A DNA stretch of 64,000 nucleotides from Paenibacillus sp. BJ-4 (lineage in GTDB: Bacteria; Bacillota; Bacilli; Paenibacillales; Paenibacillaceae). Location: positions 124,001 through 188,000 of the forward strand of contig NZ_JAIVEM010000071.1 of NCBI RefSeq assembly GCF_020404765.1. The letters are read 5' to 3'. The notes below the pieces were generated by a model that saw nothing but the letters and a program-made list of their open reading frames with translations, did not search any database and was not told the origin of the DNA. Positions 56,596 through 63,954 of the stretch are shown here, one piece after another; within the stretch, counting starts at the first letter, position 1, and each line of letters opens with the position of its first letter. Position numbers and translations under genes: made by a program.

Positions 56596-57066
56596 TTACA
56601 CCTCTTTTTTAACCTCTAACCGTAATGCATAAGCCAACTCGGACAACGCTTCCCGTTTAAGCCTGTAGTATGTCCGCTCAGATAGGTTAAGCTCAATCCA
56701 TACGTTTGCATCATAGACATCATCAGATTCCAAATAACGCGCCTTTATGATCTCTTGATGGATGTTTCTGAGATTGTCGATTGCCTTTTTAACTTGATCA
56801 TAGTGTTTTTTTAGTCTGTCCGGCACATCTACATTAGCAATTGCCGCCGCCTCTACTGCTTTGCTGATTACATTTGTTCTTTGCGAAGGTTGATATTCAT
56901 ATGTTGCAGTATTTTTTATTTCCCTGCGTACAAATCCCAACCGTTTATATATTGCCGCCCTTTCCAATGCGCCTTCAACTCGTAAAAATGTTGCGTCCTC
57001 GTCAATTTCCATGCCTGGGAAAGCGATTTGAAACACTTCATTTTTCGCCTTATCTCTCGTTTCCAT
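56596..57066 (-). CDS. ArpU/RinA-type late-gene transcriptional regulator
   Basis: A 156-residue protein behind AGGAGGCGG. The C-terminal LRNIHQEIIKARYLESDDVYDANVWIELNLSERTYYRLKREALSELAYALRLEV is the ArpU helix-turn-helix, sigma-like, with the typical S-E-R-T-Y-Y-R-L-K-R-E-A-L. The N-terminus (METRDKAKNEVFQIAFPGMEIDEDATFLRVEGALERA) is the usual acidic part. It turns on packaging and lysis genes. It lies just before them, with a terminator after it. Confidence 0.85.
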   Translation of the reverse strand: METRDKAKNEVFQIAFPGMEIDEDATFLRVEGALERAAIYKRLGFVRREIKNTATYEYQPSQRTNVISKAVEAAAIANVDVPDRLKKHYDQVKKAIDNLRNIHQEIIKARYLESDDVYDANVWIELNLSERTYYRLKREALSELAYALRLEVKKEV

Positions 57067-57077
57067 ATAACCGCCTC

Positions 57078-57290
57078 CTAGATGAAATCAAATATTGTTG
57101 TCTGCCCTTCACGCGGCGAATCTGCCGAGTCCTGTATCAATCCATCATCCAACATAAACTTAGGAGCCTCATAGAGATATCTTTCATGGACTGGATCGCC
57201 TTCCCGTGAATGCGCTGGGTTCTTAATCTCTGCCTTTTTCGTCCAGACCCAAAAGCTTTTAGCTTTCACTATTTCGTTGTTATCTGCCAT
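57078..57290 (-). CDS. Hypothetical protein, 70 residues
   Basis: MADNNEIVKAKSFWVWTKKAEIKNPAHSREGDPVHERYLYEAPKFMLDDGLIQDSADSPREGQTTIFDFI is a charged protein ending in T-T-I-F-D-F-I, similar to a clamp-binding (PIP-like) tail of the Q-x-x-(I/L)-x-x-F-F type. It may tether to the DNA clamp; a weak guess. Confidence 0.55.
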   Translation of the reverse strand: MADNNEIVKAKSFWVWTKKAEIKNPAHSREGDPVHERYLYEAPKFMLDDGLIQDSADSPREGQTTIFDFI

Positions 57291-57405
57291 ATTTAATCCT
57301 CACCTCGCTTGGCGGCACTGTTTCTATAAGGAAATACCGATCTATACTTACTACACCTATAAACAACAGTACAGCAGCTAATATAGATGTGTAGGCTCTT
57401 ATCAT
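57280..57405 (-). CDS. Small membrane protein, 41 residues
   Basis: ATG at 57405 behind AGGAGGACACC. MIRAYTSILAAVLLFIGVVSI is an N-terminal membrane helix and the rest is short and charged. It overlaps its neighbour by 11 bases and is cotranslated. Confidence 0.6.
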   Translation of the reverse strand: MIRAYTSILAAVLLFIGVVSIDRYFLIETVPPSEVRIKYGR

Positions 57406-57686
57406 GGGGTGTCCTCCTTGAGCAGTTCAGTCAGAGCGGATTCGTATTCCTCCGTTCCTTCTCCACTCAACAAGCGTTCATTTTCATCAGTGGCATCATT
57501 TATGATCTTAGTAAGTCTGGCTATCTCTGCATCCTTTTGTTGTATAAGGGATTCAGCGGCTATCGCTCTTTTTAGTGCATGCGGTAGAACTTCATTCATG
57601 ATGAAATTTTCTGGTTCGTAATTGACATTGACCAGAGAGGTTACAATTTCTAAATCCTTCTGCAGATCACGTTTTTCCCCTGTCAT
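57402..57686 (-). CDS. Small coiled-coil protein, 94 residues
   Basis: MTGEKRDLQKDLEIVTSLVNVNYEPENFIMNEVLPHALKRAIAAESLIQQKDAEIARLTKIINDATDENERLLSGEGTEEYESALTELLK is a helical coiled coil with an acidic tail. Its stop overlaps the next ATG. Unknown role. Confidence 0.6.
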   Translation of the reverse strand: MTGEKRDLQKDLEIVTSLVNVNYEPENFIMNEVLPHALKRAIAAESLIQQKDAEIARLTKIINDATDENERLLSGEGTEEYESALTELLKEDTP

Positions 57687-58012
57687 ACCTCTTCACCTTC
57701 TACCTTTTGGAGTTTTTCTACTTGGCAATAGCCAATCACTCTATCTCCAAACATTCCTTTTCGATCAGGCCAGAGTATAAGTGCCTTGTCTTTCTTTTTT
57801 GAAAACTCTTGAAAAATACCGATCCCCCAACTTGGATGATGTTTATGCTTTACCTTTGACCAAAGCTTTATATCTGGCTGCTGTGGTGGATCTGGATCAA
57901 ACAAGCCTGCTGCTATGGTTATTTCAATCCTCTTTGCCGCCAGACCGCCTATTTCTTCCTCAAGAAATCTTTCCAGCTTATCTGCATCTATTAAGCGTGG
58001 TTTATCTGTCAT
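57683..58012 (-). CDS. Hypothetical protein, 109 residues
   Basis: MTDKPRLIDADKLERFLEEEIGGLAAKRIEITIAAGLFDPDPPQQPDIKLWSKVKHKHHPSWGIGIFQEFSKKKDKALILWPDRKGMFGD: a small phage domain of the type near DNA modification genes. No signature. GGAGG precedes the ATG. Confidence 0.6.
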   Translation of the reverse strand: MTDKPRLIDADKLERFLEEEIGGLAAKRIEITIAAGLFDPDPPQQPDIKLWSKVKHKHHPSWGIGIFQEFSKKKDKALILWPDRKGMFGDRVIGYCQVEKLQKVEGEEV

Positions 58013-58326
58013 TGTTGTTCCTCCTCGGGTTCATATTTACCGAAAACAACATCAGCAAGAAATTTATTTGGCCTACGGTCGTGCTTTTCCTGAATCAATT
58101 TGTACAACTGCACACAAGAAGGGCAAAATTCAAATCCCGCGTAATTCGTGGCGCATTCCTTGCACATTCCGTTGTTACAAGTCTGGTGCTGCCCTCCGAT
58201 CATGCGACCTCTTTCATCTTTCATGCTGGTCCAACTGTACCCAATGACGAAATCGCATAGCTGGGTAGACTCTCTTTTTTTACAGAATGCACATGGATAC
58301 TTTGGCATTTTAAATACTTCCGGCAT
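58009..58326 (-). CDS. Zinc-binding miniprotein with three Cys pairs
   Basis: A 105-residue protein with YPCAFCKKRESTQLCDF, QTCNNGMCKECATNY and FCPSCVQLYKLI, giving CxxC, CxxxxCxxC and CxxC knuckles. Such phage zinc-ribbon proteins usually bind nucleic acid or an RNA polymerase subunit. Unknown partner. Confidence 0.65.
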   Translation of the reverse strand: MPEVFKMPKYPCAFCKKRESTQLCDFVIGYSWTSMKDERGRMIGGQHQTCNNGMCKECATNYAGFEFCPSCVQLYKLIQEKHDRRPNKFLADVVFGKYEPEEEQQ

Positions 58327-58374
58327 ACCATTGATCCTCCCTTAGTGGGTGCAGGACCTACACCCTGTATTGGT

Positions 58375-58518
58375 TTAATCCCGATGGTCCAATTCAAGTT
58401 CGTCCATGATCCGCTGCAAGTCTCCTAAATCCAGATTGTTGCCCTCAATCCCCTCTGCTTCAAGGCGGTTAATTTCCTCGCGCAGATCGTGCCACATCAT
58501 ATAATAATTTGGTATCAT
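58375..58518 (-). CDS. Hypothetical protein, 47 residues
   Basis: ATG at 58518 has GGAAGG seven bases upstream. MIPNYYMMWHDLREEINRLEAEGIEGNNLDLGDLQRIMDELELDHRD is helical with an acidic coiled coil. Short proteins of this type are typical of the early region. No family known. Confidence 0.55.
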   Translation of the reverse strand: MIPNYYMMWHDLREEINRLEAEGIEGNNLDLGDLQRIMDELELDHRD

Positions 58519-58572
58519 ATCTATCATCCTTCCAACGCTCCGTCAGAGTGCAGGAGCGTATTGTATTGGTGG

Positions 58573-58878
58573 TTACTCCCCTAATGCTTCATCAATGCCA
58601 TTTACTGAGGCATCTAGATATATTTCTGCTGCTTCCAGTCGCTTGGTGAGCAGGGCTATTGTCCGGTCCCTCTCTGCCAACTGTTTACCTCTCTCAGCAG
58701 CCGTTTGGAAGTTAGCTAGGCTTTCCTCATTCAAGCCATTTACCTGCTGCTGGAGTGAGTCTATTAAATTCAATAGGTATTGAATGTCTTCGTATTCAGC
58801 GCCCATCGCTCCTATTGCTTCTGCTATGTTTAAGTTGAATACGAATCGTTCTTTAATTTCTCTAATCCGTTCACTCAT
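58573..58878 (-). CDS. Small coiled-coil protein, 101 residues
   Basis: MSERIREIKERFVFNLNIAEAIGAMGAEYEDIQYLLNLIDSLQQQVNGLNEESLANFQTAAERGKQLAERDRTIALLTKRLEAAEIYLDA is a helical, coiled-coil protein, similar to the 94-residue protein. The ATG lies in the overlap with the previous zinc gene. Confidence 0.55.
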   Translation of the reverse strand: MSERIREIKERFVFNLNIAEAIGAMGAEYEDIQYLLNLIDSLQQQVNGLNEESLANFQTAAERGKQLAERDRTIALLTKRLEAAEIYLDASVNGIDEALGE

Positions 58879-59020
58879 CCTGACCACCATCCCTTTCTAC
58901 ATAACCCGCACCGCTGCATCTTGGGCAATCAGGATGATTCTCCGATTCCGTGTATCCTCTACCGTTACAGGCGCTGCATTTCTCTATATTCCCAGTTAGT
59001 ACATGTGTCCTTTCACTCAC
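58871..59020 (-). CDS. DnaJ-type zinc-finger miniprotein, 49 residues
   Basis: The reading frame opens at 59110, but GTG at 59020 follows AAGGAGG and the previous stop. MSERTHVLTGNIEKCSACNGRGYTESENHPDCPRCSGAGYVERDGG carries two C-x-x-C-x-G-x-G motifs, as in the DnaJ zinc-binding domain, so it binds zinc or nucleic acid. Short, in tight overlap with its neighbours. Confidence 0.65.
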   Translation of the reverse strand: MSERTHVLTGNIEKCSACNGRGYTESENHPDCPRCSGAGYVERDGGQDE

Positions 59021-59417
59021 CTTTACCGCCTCCTTGGGAAACGACTTGTACATCTGGACGAAAGCCGCATGCCGCCCTATCATCAAATTCAACGTGTCCT
59101 GATCCATCAATTTTGGTAATTACATGCGGTACAGAAAAATCAAAGCCGGCTTTGCTTCCTCCGCTTCCCAAACGAGTAATCAAAACGGTGTCACCAACTT
59201 TGGCGCCAATACGTTCTATTTCCCGTGCCACCTCTTGAGCCTCATAATGCTCTTCGTCGATTTGATCCGTAAGCAATCTGTAAAGCTTACCCTCTGGCGT
59301 TTTGACTTGGTACAGATCGGGTCTTCCTCCTCTGTGGTAATAATCAAAGTAGATAATACCGCCTTCAAGCTCTTGTCCAAAGCACGGATGTTTTGGGTCA
59401 GTAATTTTAACTTTCAT
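59013..59417 (-). CDS. Hypothetical protein, 134 residues
   Basis: MKVKITDPKHPCFGQELEGGIIYFDYYHRGGRPDLYQVKTPEGKLYRLLTDQIDEEHYEAQEVAREIERIGAKVGDTVLITRLGSGGSKAGFDFSVPHVIT is beta-barrel-like with two short domains. AAGGAGCG precedes the ATG. Unknown. Confidence 0.6.
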   Translation of the reverse strand: MKVKITDPKHPCFGQELEGGIIYFDYYHRGGRPDLYQVKTPEGKLYRLLTDQIDEEHYEAQEVAREIERIGAKVGDTVLITRLGSGGSKAGFDFSVPHVITKIDGSGHVEFDDRAACGFRPDVQVVSQGGGKGE

Positions 59418-59446
59418 GTTTATCGCTCCTTATAAGGTATATAGGG

Positions 59447-59519
59447 GTATAGGGTAAGAGGCTAATCAAGTGGTATGTGCAATTCTTGCACTAACCACTG
59501 AGGTATAGGGTAAGAGGCT
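59447..59519. repeat. Direct repeats around a hairpin
   Basis: A 17-base GTATAGGGTAAGAGGCT occurs at 59447-59463 and 59503-59519. Between them GTGGT, GTGCAA, TTGCAC and ACCAC make a near-perfect hairpin at 59470-59498. It lies in a gene-free gap and could be an operator, an origin or an RNA element. Confidence 0.6.
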
Positions 59520-59527
59520 GTTATGCC

Positions 59528-60205
59528 TCATTCAAATTCAGGGTTTCCAAACTCCGTTTCGTAATCATCTATGACCAGTGTTGCTTTTTGAGTCCACATC
59601 TTGAACAAAGTCGCATCCAATCCGTACATTCCACCCATAATCACACGGTTATCGAATTTCTTATCTGAAACCTCGGCTCTTGATACGGTCATATCTTTTT
59701 CAAGCGATATCATGTATTTGCATTGGTACCACTCAACATCTTCTTTCGGGTCCATATATACGTACTTGGTTCCGTATTTTTCCTCTACAATAACCGTAAT
59801 TTGCTCAACCTCTTCATAAGACAGTTCTTCAAGTTTAAGTTCATCCTCTACCATTTCTTTTACTAATTCTGACAATCTATATTCATTCTTCCCTGTTCCT
59901 AGCAACTCTTGTAACTGCTCTTGTATTCTCGCTGCGCCTTCTTCATGAATCGAACGCTCTATCTCAGCTTTAATAACGTTCAGAATAACTTGGTTGTACG
60001 AAGGGATGTCCAACTTATCGAGATTGATTTGCAGTTGCCCTTTTACCGTTTCTTTCAACCCTTTTCCGAAGTCACTCCAACTACGCAAGGAATCTTCGAC
60101 AACATCCTTAATAGTTTCTTCTAGTTGCTTCCTAATGATTTTTTCTACGTAGCCTTCTTCGTTTAACGCTGCCAATTGGTTATTAATGATTAAGTTCATA
60201 TCCAT
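59528..60205 (-). CDS. Hypothetical protein, 225 residues
   Basis: A helical N-terminal two thirds (LAALNEEGYVEKIIRKQLEETIKDVVEDSLRSWSDFGKG; NVIKAEIERSIHEEGAARIQEQLQELL) and a C-terminal YVYMDPKEDVEWYQCKYMISLEKDMTVSRAEVSDKKF. It may be a tail- or DNA-associated phage protein. GGAGAG precedes the ATG; the preceding intergenic region has two hairpins. Confidence 0.6.
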   Translation of the reverse strand: MDMNLIINNQLAALNEEGYVEKIIRKQLEETIKDVVEDSLRSWSDFGKGLKETVKGQLQINLDKLDIPSYNQVILNVIKAEIERSIHEEGAARIQEQLQELLGTGKNEYRLSELVKEMVEDELKLEELSYEEVEQITVIVEEKYGTKYVYMDPKEDVEWYQCKYMISLEKDMTVSRAEVSDKKFDNRVIMGGMYGLDATLFKMWTQKATLVIDDYETEFGNPEFE

Positions 60206-60255
60206 TTCTTATCTCTCCTTTGGTATAGGGGATGCATTGTGTCTCTCCCCCTTAT

Positions 60256-60271
60256 GGAGGGTTGCCCCTCC
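60256..60271. repeat. Short GNRA-type hairpin
   Basis: On the minus strand GGAGGG and CCCTCC pair around GCAA. It sits between the 225-residue gene and the 112-residue gene, with a GCCCCATAGGGG hairpin beside it. Confidence 0.45.
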
Positions 60272-60289
60272 TTCTTGTCCCCTATGGGG

Positions 60290-60628
60290 CTAATTTCTGG
60301 CCCACTTGACCTTAATTCCGGCTGTTTCACACGCCTTTTTCATACCCTCACGAAAAGCTGATTTCACATCAGGTTCAGCTCGATATGGTAGTCCTTCCCT
60401 ATATATTTCCAGCAGTTTTTCTTCCACCGTTTGTTCAACTTCGTAGCCGATATAAAGCGCACGAATAATGAAATCCAAAGGTACTCTGTTGAGCACATCA
60501 TAAGGTGCAACCCATTGGTGCGAGTTTTCTGCATGTCTGCGGACAAACGACTCTGCTGTCCAATGGGTTGCAGCTAGAATTGAATCAATTGCCTCCGCCT
60601 GCGCTTTGGTTAAAATTGCTTTATCCAT
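60290..60628 (-). CDS. Hypothetical phage protein, 112 residues
   Basis: MDKAILTKAQAEAIDSILAATHWTAESFVRRHAENSHQWVAPYDVLNRVPLDFIIRALYIGYEVEQTVEEKLLEIYREGLPYRAE resembles the DUF1642-like or phage-family helical proteins seen in early regions. Its ribosome site lies in a repeated hairpin module. Unknown. Confidence 0.6.
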   Translation of the reverse strand: MDKAILTKAQAEAIDSILAATHWTAESFVRRHAENSHQWVAPYDVLNRVPLDFIIRALYIGYEVEQTVEEKLLEIYREGLPYRAEPDVKSAFREGMKKACETAGIKVKWARN

Positions 60629-60646
60629 TGTTATGTCCTCTCTGCC

Positions 60647-60817
60647 CTATGGGGCTATATTTTCCGCCGCAGCATTAACCTTTTCTGTCCATCTTTCCAA
60701 TGCTTCTGTTCCTGGTCCGATAGGATATACACATTCCGTTCGGATAGGGCATCCACCACAATTTTTCTTGTGGTTTTCCTTGCAAATTTGCAATGCTTTG
60801 TCGCTCAATCCTGACAT
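60647..60817 (-). CDS. WhiB-like Cys motif miniprotein, 56 residues
   Basis: The open frame starts at 60907, but the 5' part is a repeated module; the ATG at 60817 is the likely start. ICKENHKKNCGGCPIRTECVYPI has C-x7-C-x2-C-P-I-R-x2-C, close to the C-x2-C-P-V-R-x2-C part of WhiB-type Fe-S proteins. A cluster or zinc site is likely. Function unknown. Confidence 0.6.
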   Translation of the reverse strand: MSGLSDKALQICKENHKKNCGGCPIRTECVYPIGPGTEALERWTEKVNAAAENIAP

Positions 60818-60846
60818 TTGTTTTATGTCCTCTCTGCCCTTGGGGG

Positions 60847-61011
60847 CTATGCTTTTTTCTTTCTTACCGTCCCTATTGGCAACGTGGATGCGTCTTTTTT
60901 GCTCCATCCGTATTGCTCTATTCGTTGGATAAAATATTCTTTCTTGATACCGTTTTTCTCAGCAATACGAATCCATTTTTTCTCCTGTTCATACTTGGTT
61001 TTTCTTTTCAT
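60847..61011 (-). CDS. Small basic helical protein, 54 residues
   Basis: ATG at 61011 behind AGGGTGG. MKRKTKYEQEKKWIRIAEKNGIKKEYFIQRIEQYGWSKKDAS: basic helix pair resembling phage DNA-binding or resolvase partners. Its stop codon lies in the repeated hairpin module. Confidence 0.6.
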   Translation of the reverse strand: MKRKTKYEQEKKWIRIAEKNGIKKEYFIQRIEQYGWSKKDASTLPIGTVRKKKA

Positions 61012-61040
61012 ATATCCACCCTATTTCGTTGTTATATGAA

Positions 61041-61310
61041 TTAACCGCTTTTCCCACCGTCAAATTTGTACACCTCATCTACTGTGTACGTCTTAATCCC
61101 GTCCCATAATGTCCGTATCTCTTCCGCCTTTGCAAGCACCCGGTTGATAGTCGGCTTGCTTATCTTTGGGTCACAACTCATAGCCTCGGTAACGTGCTTG
61201 ATAGCCATGTCGTAAGCATCTGAATTTGTGGCATCCATGAAGCGATAGAAGTTTTTTGTTGAAAGGGACTTTATCTTTTGGAAAGCACGCCGTTTCTCTG
61301 CCTCGTTCAT
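61041..61310 (-). CDS. Hypothetical protein, 89 residues
   Basis: MNEAEKRRAFQKIKSLSTKNFYRFMDATNSDAYDMAIKHVTEAMSCDPKISKPTINRVLAKAEEIRTLWDGI is helical and charged. Its start overlaps the resolvase stop. It could be an accessory factor for the RuvC-like protein. Confidence 0.55.
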   Translation of the reverse strand: MNEAEKRRAFQKIKSLSTKNFYRFMDATNSDAYDMAIKHVTEAMSCDPKISKPTINRVLAKAEEIRTLWDGIKTYTVDEVYKFDGGKSG

Positions 61311-61834
61311 CCAGTCTTCACCTTGCCTTTCCCCTTTTTGGGAGCCGGGTTTAAAATAGCCTGTATGACTTCATCTTGAAACTTGGCTGTGTTGGTATTC
61401 ATTTGCAATGAACGAGCTATCTTAGCCAAAACAAACGCGTCTCGGACGTTATCTGAACCGTGTTGGAAACCCCACCGTTTAAATATTTCTACTGCCAATT
61501 CATCCTTCTTTGTGTTTCCCTTGCCTGAAGCGAATTTTTTAAGCGCTGAAGGAGCAGCTTCCCGATATTTAATGTTGCGTTCGTATAAATTCAGTCTGAT
61601 TCCCCAACCGATCCCACCGAGTAAGAAGCCGGATTGTGAAGCAAAGCCAAAACCCTCTATAACTACCACATCGCCATAATCTACGTTTTCGCAAACATCG
61701 GTGATGATATCATACATCCGCTCTGGATCTTTTCCGTCTGCCGTTATCTCCAACGCATCAAGTACATTACCATCTGCATCCAAAATGCATACCCCAGTTT
61801 TGGTACTCGGGTCAATTCCTACGTATCTGGTCAT
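61307..61834 (-). CDS. RuvC-like Holliday junction resolvase
   Basis: The frame starts at 61840, but AGGGG is better spaced from the ATG at 61834. RYVGIDPSTKTGVCILD is the RuvC beta-hairpin with the first Asp, GDVVVIEGFGFASQSGFLLGG the Glu, and HGSDNVRDAFVLAKIA the last Asp pair. These fit a phage RuvC-family resolvase for recombination or packaging. The C-terminus is Lys-rich. Confidence 0.8.
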   Translation of the reverse strand: MTRYVGIDPSTKTGVCILDADGNVLDALEITADGKDPERMYDIITDVCENVDYGDVVVIEGFGFASQSGFLLGGIGWGIRLNLYERNIKYREAAPSALKKFASGKGNTKKDELAVEIFKRWGFQHGSDNVRDAFVLAKIARSLQMNTNTAKFQDEVIQAILNPAPKKGKGKVKTG

Positions 61835-61844
61835 ATTCATTCCC

Positions 61845-62093
61845 CTATCCTATTTTCTTTTTACGTCCTGGTTTGCCCAAGTCACTAGCTTCACGTTTTT
61901 CCGCAATTTGATCTATCATATCTACTAACTTACGCTTTATATAATCCGTCCGTGCTTCTGGCGGAATACCAAACATTGAACCCTCGCTTTGAATAAGCGC
62001 AACAATCCGGTCAGCACCAGCAAGCTTTTCATACAGGTGATATTCCCAAGTCTCAAAAATTGCGTCCATCCGGTTTGTGTAGTCCGTTGCCAT
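61845..62093 (-). CDS. Hypothetical protein, 82 residues
   Basis: MATDYTNRMDAIFETWEYHLYEKLAGADRIVALIQSEGSMFGIPPEARTDYIKRKLVDMIDQIAEKREASDLGKPGRKKKIG is helical. GGAGGG precedes the ATG. No motif is recognised. Confidence 0.6.
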   Translation of the reverse strand: MATDYTNRMDAIFETWEYHLYEKLAGADRIVALIQSEGSMFGIPPEARTDYIKRKLVDMIDQIAEKREASDLGKPGRKKKIG

Positions 62094-62247
62094 CCGTTAT
62101 ACCTGCCCTCCGGTAGATTTCTTCTTGTGCGAGTATTCGATAATCATAATCTTTAGTTTCGTCATAAGCTGCAATGACCAGTTCCGATCCGGTCATGCTT
62201 TCAAACGGTCTCACGTTCGTTTTCAGTCTCCTTTTCAGCAATTCCAT
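62053..62247 (-). CDS. Hypothetical protein, 64 residues
   Basis: The ATG at 62247 has GGCAGGG before it. MELLKRRLKTNVRPFESMTGSELVIAAYDETKDYDYRILAQEEIYRRAGITD: helix-rich. It overlaps the neighbour by 41 bases. Unknown. Confidence 0.55.
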   Translation of the reverse strand: MELLKRRLKTNVRPFESMTGSELVIAAYDETKDYDYRILAQEEIYRRAGITDGNGLHKPDGRNF

Positions 62248-62320
62248 ACGTTTCCCTGCCCCGCCGCATAAACTCTTCAAAATCCAAATCTATGAGGTCA
62301 TAGTCGTCTATTGGATTCAT
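62201..62320 (-). CDS. Small acidic protein, 39 residues
   Basis: ATG at 62320 behind GGAGAGGATAC. MNPIDDYDLIDLDFEEFMRRGRETYGIAEKETENERETV is acidic and helical. It overlaps both neighbours. It may be a small partner or decoy; unknown. Confidence 0.55.
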   Translation of the reverse strand: MNPIDDYDLIDLDFEEFMRRGRETYGIAEKETENERETV

Positions 62321-62688
62321 GGGGTATCCTCTCCTTTTAGTGCTGTACGTGCCTTTTCACCTGCATCCTGTTGGACTCTTGATTCCCATTCATCTAGCTC
62401 TCCGTTTTGATCAACCGTGAAATTGCCGATCTTGTAATTTTCAATTGCGGCATACCATTTCAGCGCCTTGTTCTTTATCTCTATCTGTTGTAGGAGGTAA
62501 TCGACGTATGAAGGTGCATTTGCTATAAATTTACGATTGTCGTCATTAACAACATCACAGATATGCACATGTCTATCTCCGCATTGGTATTCCTTGCCTC
62601 GCTTCCAAATCTCCATTCCTTCTTCTTGCCAGTCACCCGGTGTAGCTGCTTCCAGCGCTTCTCGTATCTCTTGTATCTTCTTATCCAT
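62317..62688 (-). CDS. Hypothetical protein, 123 residues
   Basis: The frame begins at 62865, but AGGAGG precedes the ATG at 62688. MDKKIQEIREALEAATPGDWQEEGMEIWKRGKEYQCGDRHVHICDVVNDDNRKFIANAPSYVDYLLQQIEIKNKALKWYAAIEN is a phage protein of unknown role (a similar early protein family). Helical ends, beta middle. Confidence 0.6.
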   Translation of the reverse strand: MDKKIQEIREALEAATPGDWQEEGMEIWKRGKEYQCGDRHVHICDVVNDDNRKFIANAPSYVDYLLQQIEIKNKALKWYAAIENYKIGNFTVDQNGELDEWESRVQQDAGEKARTALKGEDTP

Positions 62689-62992
62689 GGTTAACCTCCT
62701 TTCCCGGTACACGTTTTCCGTCTTGGTATATCCAGCCTGTTTTACCTGTGCCTTCGCAATCAGGGCAAGTATATCCACTGTCAAATTCATGTTCTCTACA
62801 CGTACCACCGTCACAATATGGGCAGTCAGGCAATTCAGAAAGTCTAAAGTCCTCTGTTTGCTCATATTCCTCTATAATTTCAACCATATGCTTTTTTAAA
62901 GCCTTTTTGGTTTTTCGGGAAATTGGTGTCACACCATGCATATGTTTATCAATGTATTTCCAATGCTTATTGTCATATCTCTTCTTATCCAT
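62681..62992 (-). CDS. Zinc-finger phage protein, 103 residues
   Basis: MDKKRYDNKHWKYIDKHMHGVTPISRKTKKALKKHMVEIIEEYEQTEDFRLSELPDCPYCDGGTCREHEFDSGYTCPDCEGTGKTG has two C-x-x-C/C-x-x-C pairs (CPYC, CPDCEGTG) typical of a small zinc-binding domain. AGGAGG-like site before the ATG. Unknown. Confidence 0.65.
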   Translation of the reverse strand: MDKKRYDNKHWKYIDKHMHGVTPISRKTKKALKKHMVEIIEEYEQTEDFRLSELPDCPYCDGGTCREHEFDSGYTCPDCEGTGKTGWIYQDGKRVPGKEVNHG

Positions 62993-62995
62993 GGT

Positions 62996-63214
62996 TTAGA
63001 CCTCCACCCGAACTGTTTTCTTTACATCTGTCAAAAACCGTGCCGCCATTCTCTTTATGTCAAACTCTGAATAACAATTAGGACGGTCCATGCTGTCACA
63101 AAGGGGTACCCGTACACAAATATTTGATTGCTCATAGATTTTGTAATGAGCGGTCTTTTTGCCACACACAAGACACGGCTTGCTTTCACTGGATGATGAA
63201 TGCCATACTCTCAT
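62996..63214 (-). CDS. Small zinc-binding protein, 72 residues
   Basis: MRVWHSSSSESKPCLVCGKKTAHYKIYEQSNICVRVPLCDSMDRPNC has a C-x-x-C and two further Cys, a zinc-ribbon. Helical tail. It follows the 103-residue zinc protein by three bases. Confidence 0.6.
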   Translation of the reverse strand: MRVWHSSSSESKPCLVCGKKTAHYKIYEQSNICVRVPLCDSMDRPNCYSEFDIKRMAARFLTDVKKTVRVEV

Positions 63215-63253
63215 ATCCCTTATTCCTCTCCTTGCCCTTTAGGGGCTGTGATT

Positions 63254-63574
63254 TTATTCGGCTGCCGCTTCGCTAGGCTGTTCGGTCGTCTCGGTGGCCT
63301 GCGGCCTTAGTAGTTCCTTTGCTGCTCTTTCGCCTTCTACCGTGAGCCAACCCAAATCCATGGTGGTGCCCCATTCATACCAGTTCTTGTCTGACCATTT
63401 CTCTAATAGGTACCACGCTCTTTTATGATGCATATAAAAATCAGATTCATTGATTAGCACTCTTGGTGTGGTGCGTCTCGCTTGATTTTGTTCAGTGCGT
63501 TGAGGATAATGGATAAATTCATTGGCGCATCGCTTATACACGTCCAACAGAAACCTTTTTTCGTCCTCTTTCAT
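63254..63574 (-). CDS. Hypothetical protein, 106 residues
   Basis: MKEDEKRFLLDVYKRCANEFIHYPQRTEQNQARRTTPRVLINESDFYMHHKRAWYLLEKWSDKNWYEWGTTMDLGWLTVEGERAAKELL: a winged-helix-like protein (LEKWSDKNWY, GWLTVEGE). Starts by overlap with the next gene. Role unknown. Confidence 0.55.
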   Translation of the reverse strand: MKEDEKRFLLDVYKRCANEFIHYPQRTEQNQARRTTPRVLINESDFYMHHKRAWYLLEKWSDKNWYEWGTTMDLGWLTVEGERAAKELLRPQATETTEQPSEAAAE

Positions 63575-63954
63575 TCCTCTATCCCCTCTATCCCCTCTCC
63601 TTGGGCAGCTATTAGAGCTGCTAAACAGATGGCTTCTGTTTCTATATCCGAATAAGCCACATCCTGATTTCTACCGACAATAACTCTGTATTTCATTCCT
63701 GAATGTGAAAATCCTGATTCGGAGTATGTGATTTGGTATGTTTTGAATTTCTTCAGCAATTCCCATGCTGCGGAAATGTCCTTTGTGAAATTAGGAATGC
63801 TTGACGACCATCGTCGCTCTCCAGTAGTCCATCCATGCCAATTTAGATTTTCATTGTATTCGGGCTTCATGTTCAGGACTGTTTCCCCTACCCAAGCATC
63901 CCGTTCCCTCGGTTGCATACTATTCCATTTAGCTATTACTTCATCTCTGGTCAT
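63571..63954 (-). CDS. Phage ABA-sandwich domain protein, 127 residues
   Basis: MTRDEVIAKWNSMQPRERDAWVGETVLNMKPEYNENLNWHGWTTGERRWSSSIPNFTKDISAAWELLKKF with YSDIETEAICLAALIAA at the end matches the phage ABA sandwich family found in Paenibacillus prophages. Unknown function. An AAGGCGG site precedes the ATG. Confidence 0.65.
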   Translation of the reverse strand: MTRDEVIAKWNSMQPRERDAWVGETVLNMKPEYNENLNWHGWTTGERRWSSSIPNFTKDISAAWELLKKFKTYQITYSESGFSHSGMKYRVIVGRNQDVAYSDIETEAICLAALIAAQGEGIEGIEE

